This document shows, one piece after another, positions 47,179-57,500 of a stretch of DNA of 64,000 nt. Each line of letters begins with the position of its first letter. Position 1 is the first letter of the stretch. The stretch covers positions 1 through 64,000 of the forward strand of contig JADJDP010000036.1 of assembly GCA_016702645.1 (NCBI GenBank), written 5' to 3'. The position numbers were made by a program, and so were the translations under genes. The DNA is from Flavobacteriales bacterium. GTDB lineage: Bacteria > Bacteroidota > Bacteroidia > Flavobacteriales_F > PHOS-HE28. Under the pieces are notes generated by a model, which was not told the DNA's origin, ran no database searches, and was given only the letters and a program-made list of their open reading frames with translations.

Positions 47179-48175
47179 ATGGATACCGGAACCATCATAC
47201 TCATCCTCGTTGCACTCTTCGTCGTGTTCATGATCGTTAAGGGCGTGCGCATCGTACAGCAGAGCGAAGCCATGGTCATCGAGCGCTTCGGGAAATACCG
47301 CACCACGCTCACCGCCGGGTTCAACATCATCATACCGGTGTTCGACAAGCCGCGTGAGATCATCTCTCGCCTCACGCGCGACCTGCCCGATGGCAACAAG
47401 TACATCCAGTTCCTCAAGAAGGAGCGGATCGACCTGCGTGAATCGGTGTTCGATTTCCCGAAGCAGAACGTGATCACCAAGGACAACGTGATGACGGAGA
47501 TCAACGCGCTGCTCTACTTCCAGGTGATGGACCCCGTGAAGGCGATGTACGAGATCGAGAACCTGCCGATGGCCATCGAGAAGCTCACGCAGACCACCTT
47601 GCGGAACGTGATCGGCGAAATGGACCTGGACGAATGCCTCACCAGCCGCGATACCATCAACGGCAAGTTGCGCGCGATCCTGGACGAAGCCAGCCACAAG
47701 TGGGGCGTGAAGGTGAACCGCGTGGAATTGCAGGACATCAACCCGCCGCGTGACATCCGCGAGGCGATGGAAAAGCAGATGCGTGCCGAGCGCGACAAGC
47801 GGGCGCAGATCATCGATGCCGAGGGTAGCAAGCGTGCAGCGGTGTTGCAGGCCGAGGGCATCCAACAGGCGCAGATCACCACGCCCGAGGGCCAGAAGCA
47901 AGGACAGATCCTGGAGGCCGAAGGCGATGCACAATCACGCATCCGTCGTGCTCAGGGCGAAGCTGAAGCGATCCCGCCTTGTCACCGAGGCGATCAAGGG
48001 CACCAATGCCGATCCAGCCAACTACCTGATCGCCATGAAGTACCTGGAGACCTTGGAAGCCATGACCAGCGGCAAGGACAACAAGGTGGTGTACATGCCC
48101 TACGAGGCCACGGCCATCCTCAGCAGCGTAGGCGGTATCAAGGACATGCTCGACGCAAGCAAGGTGCTGAAGTAG
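47179..48175 (+). CDS. SPFH/band-7 (stomatin-like) protein (one frameshift)
   Basis: Stomatin/QmcA-type membrane scaffold of about 331 residues. An N-terminal anchor (IILILVALFVVFMIVKGVRI) precedes the SPFH domain (SEAMVIERFGKYRTTLTAGF, FPKQNVITKDNVMTEINALL, LTQTTLRNVIGEMDLDECLT). Then comes a Glu/Ala-rich coiled coil (REAMEKQMRAERDKRAQIID). An extra C near 47970 shifts the frame; corrected, the end reads AIKGTNADPANYLIAMKYLE, then YMPYEATAILSSVGGIKDML to the stop at 48173. ATG 47179 is chosen; the open frame upstream to 47146 lies in the repeat. Confidence 0.88.
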
Positions 48176-48184
48176 ACCGTGCAC

Positions 48185-48607
48185 ATGTTCACGATAGCGG
48201 GAGCCCGACTTGCCGGAACGCTGCTCGCGTTCGGTGCGCTCTTCTGCCTTGAAGCACAAGCGCAGTATTGCTACGATGGCAGCGGCAGGACCATCGGCCG
48301 CATCGACGGCAAGTACTTGTACGATGGTAGCGGCAAGACCATCGGGCGCATGGACGGCAACTACATCTACGATGGCAGTGGCAAGACCATTGGTCGCGTG
48401 GATGGCAACTATTACTACGATGGCAGCGGGCGCACCATCGGCCGCGTGGATGGCAAGTACGTCTACGACGGAAGTGGTAGGACCATCGGTCGTGTGGATG
48501 GAAAGTACCTGTACGACGGAAGCGGAAGGACCATCGGCCGGGTGGATGAAGTGGATGAACGCACCGCGATCCTCTTCTACTACTTCTACTTCGTGTCAGG
48601 TGATTGA
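48185..48607 (+). CDS. exported beta-flower repeat protein
   Basis: 140-residue exported protein. A signal peptide (LAGTLLAFGALFCLEAQAQ) is followed by six near-identical 16-residue repeats of the form YDGSGRTIGRVDGKYL and a hydrophobic tail (ERTAILFYYFYFVSGD). The pattern resembles Bacteroidota proteins named 4- or 5-fold beta-flower, each repeat forming one petal; that assignment is from memory of the repeat pattern. Six copies here would exceed the usual number. A GTG at 48179 could also start the gene. Confidence 0.7.
   Translation: MFTIAGARLAGTLLAFGALFCLEAQAQYCYDGSGRTIGRIDGKYLYDGSGKTIGRMDGNYIYDGSGKTIGRVDGNYYYDGSGRTIGRVDGKYVYDGSGRTIGRVDGKYLYDGSGRTIGRVDEVDERTAILFYYFYFVSGD
48272..48550 (+). 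repeat. 48-bp in-frame tandem repeat, about six copies
   Basis: Unit starts TACGATGGCAGCGGCAGG at 48272 and recurs every 48 bases (48320, 48368, 48416, 48464, 48512). Most differences between copies fall at third codon positions or swap Arg/Lys and Ile/Val/Met, so the protein repeat is conserved more than the DNA. Confidence 0.85.
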
Positions 48608-48628
48608 TCATTCGCCGACCGTACGATC

Positions 48629-49126
48629 ATGACGACCAAACTCATGATCGCGTCCATCCTGCTGGTCACCTCTTGCACGCACGAATCGGATGGTATCGCC
48701 GTGGACGCGGAGCTGCTGGAACGCGCGCGCACGAACGAAGCAGCGGTGTGGTACAAGTTCAACGATACCCTGTTGCCCAGAAGTAGCGGATCGGGGCATT
48801 CGCAAGCCCTTCTCCGCACGCGCTTCAACGCCAAGGCTGCCACCGTATTGGATAGCCTGGGGAAGGTGTTGCCCGATACGCTTTTCCCGGAAGGTTCATT
48901 GATCGTGAAAGAACTGTGGGACGATGCCAACTCCTTGAACCGGTACGCCATGTTGCTCAAGCGCAGCAGCGATCCTGCCGCCGATCCTGATGGGTGGGTG
49001 TGGGGCTACATCCTTTCCAATGGCACTGTTGCCAACTCCGCCGCCGATCAAGGTGTCGCCTGTCGCACTTGCCATGGCCAAAGCGGGCAGATCGACCGAA
49101 CGCTCATGAACCACTACTTCCCTTAG
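48629..49126 (+). CDS. cytochrome P460-like lipoprotein
   Basis: 165-residue lipoprotein (LMIASILLVTSCTHES, lipobox Cys at about 16). The domain resembles cytochrome P460/beta: AAVWYKFNDTLLPRSSGSGH, FPEGSLIVKELWDDANSLNR, YAMLLKRSSDPAADPDGWVW, GYILSNGTV. The single c-type heme motif CRTCHGQ lies 21 residues from the end. P460 proteins oxidise hydroxylamine or bind NO; the cross-link Lys of true P460 cannot be checked by eye, so a plain mono-heme cytochrome is possible. Confidence 0.75.
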   Translation: MTTKLMIASILLVTSCTHESDGIAVDAELLERARTNEAAVWYKFNDTLLPRSSGSGHSQALLRTRFNAKAATVLDSLGKVLPDTLFPEGSLIVKELWDDANSLNRYAMLLKRSSDPAADPDGWVWGYILSNGTVANSAADQGVACRTCHGQSGQIDRTLMNHYFP

Positions 49127-49174
49127 CAAAGGGAGAACGCGTTCGCCGAGTTCTTTACTTCGCGTTCTACCGCG

Positions 49175-49477
49175 ATGACCGCCTACTCCACCCTCTCCGA
49201 GGCCGTGAACGATCTGCAGCGGCGCGGCTATACCGATGACCTCGTGCTGGCCGAGCGTTGCCTGGTATGCGATGCCCGCAGCCTCAGCTTGGATCCTGCG
49301 GATTTCCAGATCGACGAATTCCACCGCTTCGAGGGCAACAGCGACCCGGAGGACCAGAGCATCGTGTACGCGATCAGCTCCGATAAGCATGGCTTGAAAG
49401 GCATCCTGGTGAACGCCTATGGCCCTGATGCCAGCAGCATGACGCAAGAAATGGTGCGGAAGCTGGCGACGCACTGA
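49175..49477 (+). CDS. conserved ~100-residue Bacteroidota protein
   Basis: Intact 100-residue cytoplasmic protein: STLSEAVNDLQRRGYTDDLV, LDPADFQIDEFHRFEGNSDP, EDQSIVYAISSDKHGLKGIL, VNAYGPDASSMTQEMVRKL. The family is widespread in Bacteroidota and often mislabelled phosphoribosylpyrophosphate synthetase; it is far too short for that enzyme and has no PRPP loop. Function unknown. Confidence 0.8.
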   Translation: MTAYSTLSEAVNDLQRRGYTDDLVLAERCLVCDARSLSLDPADFQIDEFHRFEGNSDPEDQSIVYAISSDKHGLKGILVNAYGPDASSMTQEMVRKLATH

Positions 49478-49498
49478 CCAGCGCTGGCTGAAAAGAAA

Positions 49499-49520
49499 GA
49501 AGGCACCTCGCGGTGCCTTC
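49499..49520 (-). terminator. Rho-independent terminator of tRNA-Arg
   Basis: Perfect 9-bp stem GAAGGCACC / GGTGCCTTC with a 4-base loop. On the minus strand the stem is followed by TTTCTTTTC. It therefore ends the tRNA transcript and may also stop the convergent gene. Confidence 0.85.
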
Positions 49521-49527
49521 TACTTCG

Positions 49528-49601
49528 TGAACCCGTAGGGAGTCGAACCCCAAACCTCCTGATCCGTAGTCAGGTGCTCTATCCAATTGAGCTACGGGTC
49601 C
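49528..49601 (-). tRNA. tRNA-Arg(ACG)
   Basis: The 74-nt cloverleaf reads on the minus strand from GGACCCGTAGCTCAATTGGA. The anticodon stem is CCTGA/TCAGG with loop CTACGGA (anticodon ACG, 34-36). The T arm is GGGGTTCGACTCCC and the acceptor pairs GGACCCG with CGGGTTC (one G-U pair). Discriminator A, no encoded CCA. Confidence 0.95.
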
Positions 49602-49649
49602 CTTAAAAGCGGGGGCGAAGATAGAGATCGGGGGAAAACCCTGAACGGA

Positions 49650-50390
49650 TCAGATCCAATCGTTCAGCCAGTAGTAGCCGATGGCCACGTATTCCCGCAG
49701 GCAGGTCACCTCCAGCTTCAGGTAGTTCCAGAAGGTGTACCGCAGGCCGGGGTTGCCGGAAATGTCCGGTACCCATGCCTTGCCACCCACCGCACCATGG
49801 CCGTAATCGAAGTTGTGGAACATGGCATGGTCCCAAGCGGGCACCCCGCAGGCTTGGGTGAAATGCACCTTCCGGAAGGTGAGCACGGTGCGGTACATGT
49901 TCTCCGGTGAGCTCACGAGGGCGATGGACGGTTTCTTCACGAAATGGCCGTCCAACACCAGGGCCTGCTCCCGCGTATTGTTCCCAGCGTTGAGGCGGGT
50001 GATGCGATCCTGCTGCACACCCCGCAAGTGCAGTTCCGCGGCCATGGCATTCAATGCGGACGGGTTGCCCGGATGGATCACTACCACACGAGCTTGGGGC
50101 CACAGCGCTGCCAATTCCGCTGCCCGGTACAGCCGCACGAGTTCCGGACCGGAAGGCATGCCGCTACCGCCCAGCACGACGATGACCTCCGCAGGTGCAT
50201 TGCACTCTCCTGCGGAGGAACCAAGCCAGCGATGCGCATCAAAGGGCACGCGGGTGAACGCCCCTACCAACATGATCGCGGCCATCACGCCCAGCCCTCG
50301 CAACGCCCATTTGAACAGGGGCCTCAGCCAATGGGCCAAGGCACTGATCACCATCGCGATCGTGGAGGGAAGATCAGCCCAGCGTGACAT
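49650..50390 (-). CDS. YdcF/ElyC-family (DUF218) membrane protein
   Basis: Intact 246-residue protein with one N-terminal membrane helix (ALRGLGVMAAIMLVGAF) and a Rossmann-like DUF218 domain: EVIVVLGGSGMPSGPELVRL, ARVVVIHPGNPSALNAMAAE, RLNAGNNTREQALVLDGHFV, ALVSSPENMYRTVLTFRKVH. The NTREQA and SSPENMYR segments are family signatures. Related ElyC/SanA proteins affect envelope glycan assembly; the exact role here is unknown. Confidence 0.83.
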   Translation of the reverse strand: MSRWADLPSTIAMVISALAHWLRPLFKWALRGLGVMAAIMLVGAFTRVPFDAHRWLGSSAGECNAPAEVIVVLGGSGMPSGPELVRLYRAAELAALWPQARVVVIHPGNPSALNAMAAELHLRGVQQDRITRLNAGNNTREQALVLDGHFVKKPSIALVSSPENMYRTVLTFRKVHFTQACGVPAWDHAMFHNFDYGHGAVGGKAWVPDISGNPGLRYTFWNYLKLEVTCLREYVAIGYYWLNDWI

Positions 50391-50432
50391 GCTTCCCAGT
50401 GCGGCGATCCCCGATCGTTGCGAAGTACCTCG

Positions 50433-51236
50433 CTACGGTTTGTAATACTTGAGCGCCTCGTTCATGAAGGCCTCCAGGTCCCGCATGCGCGTTGCGTCGC
50501 TCGGGTGCGTGCTCAGGATCTCCGGGGGTGCGGCTCCCCCACCAGCGCTCATGCGTTCCCAGAACTTGGGTGCCTCGCGCGGATCATAGCCCGCCATGGC
50601 CATGAAGACCAGGCCCATCTTGTCGGCTTCGCTTTCGTGCTTGCGGCTGTAGGCCAGCATGCCCAGTTGGGAGCCTATCCCAAAGCTCTGCAGCAGCAGG
50701 TTCTCCGTCTGGCTCGGGTTCTGGCCCATGGCCACTTCCAGCCCAACACCACCGAGTTGCAAGGCAAGACCCTGGCTCATGCGCTCGTTGCCGTGGCGTG
50801 CAATGGCGTGCGCGATCTCGTGCCCCATCACCACCGCGAGTGCGGTCTCGTTCTGCGTCACCGGAAGGATCCCGGTGTACACCACCACTTTTCCGCCGGG
50901 CATGCACCAAGCGTTCACGGTAGGGTCATCGACCGTGTTGAACTCCCATTCGAAGTTCGCGACACGATCGGACGCGTTGTTGTCGGCAAGGAACTTCGTG
51001 GCGGCATCGGCGATCTTCCGGCCGATGGTGGAGACCATCTTGGAACGCGGATCGCTCGCGGGCAGCACCTTGTTCTCCCCGAGGAACTTCTGGTACTCGC
51101 CCGTGGCCATGCCCATGAGCGTGCCTTCGTTCACCAGGTTCATCTGGCGACGACCGGTGATGGGCACCTTGGCGCACGCTTCCATCAGGACGATCGCGCC
51201 GAGCACGATCGCCGTTCGCATGTGGTTCCTTTTCAT
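50433..51236 (-). CDS. M48-family zinc metallopeptidase lipoprotein
   Basis: 267-residue periplasmic or outer-membrane protease of the LoiP/BepA-like M48 group. The signal AIVLGAIVLMEACAKVP has a lipobox Cys, followed by PITGRRQMNLV (family mark). The catalytic site is VVMGHEIAHAIARHGNERMS (HExxH) and the third ligand Glu is in SRKHESEADKMGLVFMAMAG. The end reads LSTHPSDATRMRDLEAFM. The ATG at 51236 overlaps the stop of clpS (ATGA); an internal ATG at 51221 would also fit the signal peptide. Confidence 0.87.
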   Translation of the reverse strand: MKRNHMRTAIVLGAIVLMEACAKVPITGRRQMNLVNEGTLMGMATGEYQKFLGENKVLPASDPRSKMVSTIGRKIADAATKFLADNNASDRVANFEWEFNTVDDPTVNAWCMPGGKVVVYTGILPVTQNETALAVVMGHEIAHAIARHGNERMSQGLALQLGGVGLEVAMGQNPSQTENLLLQSFGIGSQLGMLAYSRKHESEADKMGLVFMAMAGYDPREAPKFWERMSAGGGAAPPEILSTHPSDATRMRDLEAFMNEALKYYKP

Positions 51237-51514
51237 TGTATGTCTGCTGAAAGGCCACGGTCCTGCAACGCAGTGCAACGCGGCTCGAGTTGATCGAAGG
51301 TGCCACGCTTGACACTGCACTTGCCGTTGTAATGCACGATCCAAGCGCACTGTTCGGCCTGTATGGGGTCGTGCTCGCAGAATTCCTGCAAGCAGTCGAT
51401 CACATGCTCGAAGGTGTTCACGTCATCGTTGTGCAGGATGATCTCACGGATGGGACCGGTCTCGAGGAGGACTTCCTCCAAGAGCGCTTCCTCAGGATCG
51501 TAGGTGGCGTGCAT
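51233..51514 (-). CDS. clpS: ATP-dependent Clp protease adaptor ClpS
   Basis: 93-residue adaptor that delivers N-degron substrates to ClpAP. It has the acidic flexible N-terminus, then the core IREIILHNDDVNTFEHVIDC (the HNDDxxTxEHV motif that binds the N-end residue), an FCEH helix and CAWIVHYNGKCSVKRGTFDQ. A TAnnTTTG promoter element lies 7 bases upstream. The gene is translationally coupled to the M48 protease gene downstream. Confidence 0.92.
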   Translation of the reverse strand: MHATYDPEEALLEEVLLETGPIREIILHNDDVNTFEHVIDCLQEFCEHDPIQAEQCAWIVHYNGKCSVKRGTFDQLEPRCTALQDRGLSADIQ

Positions 51515-51521
51515 GACGGGA

Positions 51522-51529
51522 CAAAAATA
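51522..51529 (-). promoter_or_regulatory. Bacteroidota -7 promoter element of clpS
   Basis: TATTTTTG on the minus strand, an exact TAnnTTTG match, 7 bases before the clpS ATG, which implies a leader of only a few bases. Confidence 0.5.
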
Positions 51530-51552
51530 GGCTGTCCACGCCTGAGCACCGA

Positions 51553-54500
51553 CTACGGCTCGGCTTGAAGCGAGCGACGATGGAAGATGCGGTAAAGGAG
51601 AGTAAGTGACTGTTCCAGGGGCGCGCAAAGGGGCGAGATCGCCGGGCCGAACTTCTCCAGCAATGCGTTCGCCTCGCGCATGGGGATGCGCTTGCCGTTG
51701 AGATAGGCCGTAACGAAGGCGTCCTTCACACCAAGAGCCACCGTTTCATCCTTGCGCACACGGGCTTTCTCCATATCGAGGAAGATCCCGGTGGTGTAGC
51801 GGACCTTGGCGGTCTCGGTGCGTTCGCTGTTGAGCGGGGTGATGTTGAAGATCCTGCCCAGCGGAACCGGTTTGCTGTACACACCCACCTGCACGGTGAA
51901 GAAAAGACCCCGCACGGTTTCTACCTGACGGGCGGGCGCTGCCCCGGGCACGTTGTAATAGCTCGCTGCGTCGGGCGCAGGTGTGAATCGCCCGATCACC
52001 TCCTCTGCTGTGGGTGGGTAGGCCGCCAGCACCGTTGCGATGTCAGGTTCCACAGCCACAGGTTGCACCACGACCGGACGTTGGATCGTCGCCACGGGTG
52101 CCTCCGCACTGGTCGCAGTGCTCGCGCTCGTTCCGGTGGTCACAGGTTGCTCGGTTCCCGGGCGCTGTGCCACGGCGGCCTCGTTACGCTCTGCGCGCAT
52201 GGCCTCGCCCAGCGGAATGCGCTTGCCATCGCGATAGGCCACTACGAAAGCATCACGGTATCCGCGGTCGCGCACAAGGTCCTTGGCGGTGGCAGCATGA
52301 TCGAAGCCGGTGAACAGACCCGCTGTGTAGCGCACCAGTCCGTTGGCCATGGTTTCACCCATCACCGGGTTCATATCGCTGAAGGTCTGCTGCGGCACCG
52401 GTTTGCGGAAGGCCCCGATCTGCACTTTGAAAACAATGCCCGATGGCATGGCAGCATCCAACGGGATAGCCGCCTCGCGTCGCTCCTCCGGTGCGCGCAA
52501 TTGGAAGATGTCCGCGTTGAGCACTTCCGGCATGCGCGTCGCGATGGGGTCGGGCACCTCGCGCGGAACACCCTGAACGACCGGATCGGAAGCGATGGCG
52601 GAGCCACTGCTCACTTCGGACGATCGCACCGCCACATCACCTGTGTTGGTCGCACGGTCTTCCGTGTTCCGTGTGGCAGCAGCGGCAGGGGTCCGACCCG
52701 CCTGATCACGTGTTTCAGCAAGCAATGATTCCGTGCGGCGCGTGCGCATCTCCAAGGCCATGATATCGCTGCTCTTCTCCTCCGGCATGCCTTGGAGCAT
52801 CACACCCGCCTGGTTCTCGTTGATGCCAGCAGCGCCACGCAAGCGTGCGGCGACGTTCTCGAGCGAGTCCGCACGATCGAGCAAGAGGGCTGCGCGGGCA
52901 TCGAGCAAGGTCGCACGTTCGGCGGCTTCTGCGGCGGGTACCCGCCCGCTGGCCGCATCACGCTCGGCCATACGAGCCTGCTCCTGGAGCAGCGTGCCCA
53001 CTTCGCGATTGCTTTGCGCTGCGCTCGCGGCATCATCCGCAGCGGCTAGTTGTTCCAACGCGCGCGTCCGGGCCTGGAAGTAGCGGCTGCGATCCTCGTT
53101 CTGCATCACCAATGCCTGCTCCTCTGGAGTGAGGTAGTAGAACTTCACCAAGCGCTCGCGGAACTTGAGCGCCTGCTCCGCTTCGGCCATCATGCGATCG
53201 GCGTTCTGTGCCTCCTCCGCCATCTGCAAGGATGCTACGCGCAAGGAATCGGAGGTCGTGCGTTCCCGCACGGCGAGTTGCTCCAATCGCTCGCGATCCT
53301 TCTTCTTCCGCGCTGTGGTCGCACTATCCGCATACGCCGCTGCGCGATCCGCAGCCTGCAACGATCCTTGCTGTGCATCCGCCGATGCCTTTGCTGCACG
53401 TTTCGCACGCAGGTCCAGGAGTTGTGGATCGGCATCAGCGCCTTCCACCGGGGAGGTCATGACCGAACTCTCGCCACCGAGGAAACTCTCGTACATGCGC
53501 GCTGGAACCCGATCCTGCGGCGCAAGACGCTGCTCAGCACGTTGTATCAGGTCGGCAGCGGCTTGTGATGGATCGGTCGCCGCCGTGCCTACGACCGGTG
53601 TCTCGGATCCGGTTGTGCTCGTTGTCGGGTCAGCCGATGCTTCCGAAGTGGAAGATGAACCGATGGCGGCTTCCGTCGTGGACGGCTCGTTGGATCGCAC
53701 ACCCTCAGCTGTCCGGGTCGGGGTAGCATCGGATGCAGCGACTCCTTCTTCCACTTGCTCACCGGTCCTTTGATCCTCACCGCCTGTTGCAACAACACCT
53801 TCGGATGCGGGGACTTCCGGTTCTTCGGTACTTGGAACTTCGGATGCCCTGCCGGTCTCGATCGGAACGGAAGGTGCTTCCTCCCCTTCCGCCTTCGTGA
53901 CGCTGGACGCATTCGCCAACATCGGTTCTTCCGGTGCGGTGAGCGGAATGCCCAAGACCTTCGATGCCACCTCTTCGTAGGTCAGCGTTTCGCCTCGCTG
54001 GTGCGTATTGCCGGCGAGGTAGTTCTGCACCGTGACGGCACGGTCCATCTCGCGCAATGCCTCCAACTCCGTGCGATAGGCCTCACGGTAGAGGTTGTCA
54101 CGCTCCACGATATCCTCGATCCGATCCGCACACTTGCGCATCTGCGCTGCCTGGTCCATGCCGCGCTTCGCATCGGCCTGCATGCCCTGCGTCATCAGTA
54201 CCAGAGGCTCGTCCGGAGCGAGGGCACGCTGCGCGGTGGCCTTCTCGAGCACTTTCATGCTATCGGTGGCGGTGCGCCATTCCTCCTTCGTGAGGAATGC
54301 GCTGCGCTGGCCCAGATCGGTGCGGATGATCAATCGCTCATCGATCATCTGGTCGGCGTTCTTGCGCAGCTTGTCGCGATCGCGTCCCACAGGCATCGCG
54401 GCAAGCACATCCTCCAGCGAGTCGATCTCGGTGGAGAGCGCGCTCATGCGCGCCACATCGGCTTCCTTGAAGGCCACCGCGTCAGCAACTCCTTTTGCCG

Positions 54501-57500
54501 TGGAGCGATGTGCCACCTGGCTCGCGAAGACGTTCTCGGCGTACCGATCCACGACGATGAACCGATCATTGATCGGATCATTGCCATCGGCGGTACGTGT
54601 AGCGTTACGCGAATTGGCTGCCGGTGCCATGGGCTGCGTGGGCGAAAGCATCGCGAGTTCCTCACGACGTTGCGCCAACGCGCGCTCGCCTTCCGCGATA
54701 TGCGCCTCGCGCAGTTCGCGCAAACGTGCCACCCTTGGGAGGACTTCCTCCGCACGCTGGGGCGCTAGTTGCAGGATCGCCACCTGCCGGGTCATCTCCG
54801 CGCGCAGGCTGTCGGCCAGCATGAGCTCCAGTCCGTTCTTGCTCGATGCGCGCTCATCAGCATCCGTCAACTGGTCCACGCGCTGCTTGTCCGTCTCGAA
54901 GTCCGCGAAGAGCTCCTCGATGATCGCCTCGTCCTTGGTGGCGCTGGTGAACGTGAGCGCAGGCTGGGCCATGTCCACGCCTTCGGTGTCCGTGAGCTCC
55001 GGATCGCGGGTCGGGTCCACGTTGCCCGTCGGTGCTTCCGTTGCAGGGGCTTGCGCCAGTGCCGCGTCGATCTCGGCGATGCGTGTCCGCAAACTGTCGC
55101 GACGTGCCTTGTTCCGCTCGGCTTCGGCGAGTTGAGCCAGTTCTGCGCGTTGGTTCTCCAACAGGAAACGATCGTTGCCACCATCCGTGGAAGTGGGCTC
55201 ACGCTCCTCCCCGCTTGAAGTACTTATGGAGCTTGTGCTGGCCGCTGCATTCGTACCGCTCTCGACCGGAGGAGCATCCTGCGTGACCACCGGTGTCAAC
55301 CCGGTTCCTGCTTCCGCTGTGCGCTCCTCGGTCGCGGTGATCGGCCGTTCTTCGGCACCCGTTGTGGTCGGCACCTGAGCCACGGTGGCGCCTTCGGTGG
55401 CGCGCTCATCCAGGCCGGACCCCTGAACAGTGGTCGTGCGCGCGTTCGCTTGTTGCGCATCACCCGCGGTGTTGCGATCGGCGGCTTCCGTGGCCATCCG
55501 TTCGGTGCCCGTTGCCGTGCTCGCGGAAGCAAGGTCCCAATCGAAGGTGCGCGCTTCCACTTCGGCCGGGGTGAGCGCCAGTTGTGCTTCGTAGCGTTCG
55601 TCGATCGGGAGTTCGCTGATGCGTGCATCCGTTCCAGCGATGCGCGTACCAAGCTGCTGCACCTGGGCCGGTGTGAGTTCCGTACCTGTTCCGTGGTCGC
55701 TCGACTTCGTCAAGTGGTTCGTGAGCGAAGCCTGTCCGCGCAGGGCGGCGGTCTCCTTCTCCATGGCGGTCACTTTGCTGAAGGCATCCTGTGCCTCCTT
55801 GCGCAAATGGCCAAGTTGTTCTTCGTAGGTGGTGATCTCGCGGCCCAATTCGTCCTTGCGCGTACGTGAACGCGTTTCCTCCTGCTCGCGCTTGAGACGT
55901 TCCACGCGACCGGTGAGTTCGATCTCTTCACCACGTTTCGCGTTGGCGGCCTGCATCGCGCGCTCCACGTTCTTCGCGTGGTCGCCCACTGCGCGACGGG
56001 TCGTCTCGGCGACATCCGGGTCCGCCTCGGGGCTGCCTTTCACATCCAGGCGTTCCTTCAGTTGCACCAGCAGCGGCAGCGTGGCTTCATCGTTCTGCGC
56101 ACCAACAGCGTTGGCCACATCGGTGGCGAGCTTCGCTGCAGCGATCGCCTGCTGGTGCTTCGTCATGGCCGCGGCATCCAGGTCCGCACCGGTGCGATAA
56201 GCGGCCCGTGCCCTCAGGTTCGCTTCGCGGCTCCGTTGACGCATGCGCGCCGCTTGCACCATCAAGTCGTTCTGCTGTGCCGCATCCGCAGCGCTCGCTT
56301 CCTGCACCAGGCGTGCGGCTTCGCCCGCGGTCCGGTCCGCCTCGGACGACGCCTCCACGGCGATCCCGAAGGCTTCCCGGCTTTCGGCATCGAGGTCCAT
56401 GGCCTCCTTTTCCAATTCCGCCGCATCGTCCTTCGCCAATTTCACGGCCGCCACTTGATCGATGTCACCGGTGAAGCCCGCGCGCGTCATCACATCGCCT
56501 TTGGGAGCTTCCACCGGCGGCGGCACCTGCACCACCGGCTCGCTGGTGCTGATGTCCAATCGAGCGCGTCGTTTGATCTCGTCCAGCGCCAGAGCGACCA
56601 TATCATCTTCCAGCGGCGTCTCGAAATAGTTGCGGATCACCAGCTTCTCCAGATCACCACTGCGCTCCAGCACGAGTTCCTGGCGGAAGGCCCGCGGCCC
56701 ATCGCGCTTGGGCACGTCCACCACGCCAGTGTGCGTTCGACCCGATGGCCCGCATTCCACCGAATAGCGGAACGAACCGCTGCGCGGAACGGAGAGCACG
56801 TAGTTGCCGTTCATGTCCGTACGCACATCCGCAACGCGTTCGCGGGTGATGGCATCCTCCACCATGATGTGCGCGCGGCGATCGTCCTGGTCGAAGCCGC
56901 TGGCATAGGTTCCCTTGAACACGGTGATGACCAAGGGCTGTTGCACCGTTGCAACGCGGTACACGTGGAGCATGCCCTGGTGGCTGTTCCTTCCGCTGGC
57001 GAAGCAGGCTTCCTTCTGCTCGCCATCCACCATGTACATGATGTCGTCATCGGGGGTGTTCACCGCGAAGTCCATGTTCTCCGGACGACCGAAGGCATCG
57101 AGACCCCGGTCATAGGTGGTGCGGAAGACATCGTAACCACCCATGCTGTTGTGACCCTTGCTGCTGAAGTAGAAGGTCTTCCCATCGGGATGCATGAACG
57201 GATAGTTCTCGTCCTGATCGGTATTGATGTAGCCAGCGAGCTTCACCGGGGTGGCGAAGGTGCCGTCCAGGAGCAGCTCGGTGCGGTAGATGTCACGTCC
57301 GGTCGATCCATCCCTGCCGTAGCTGCTGAAGTAGATGGGGCCGCCCTTACCGGGCAGGTACACCAGGTTGCGCTCCTTCTTCTTTTTATCAATGCTCGTG
57401 AGCAGCTCATCCGGAAGCACCACGATCTTCCCACCGATATCCGTGAGGTCATAGAAGCGGAAGAACTCCGCATCGTCCACTTCCACCTTGTTGCGCACGG

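Noticed and set aside
48272..48550. CRISPR-like array from regular 48-bp spacing
   Set aside because: Units are contiguous, without spacers, and translate as an in-frame protein repeat; no cas genes are present anywhere in the window.
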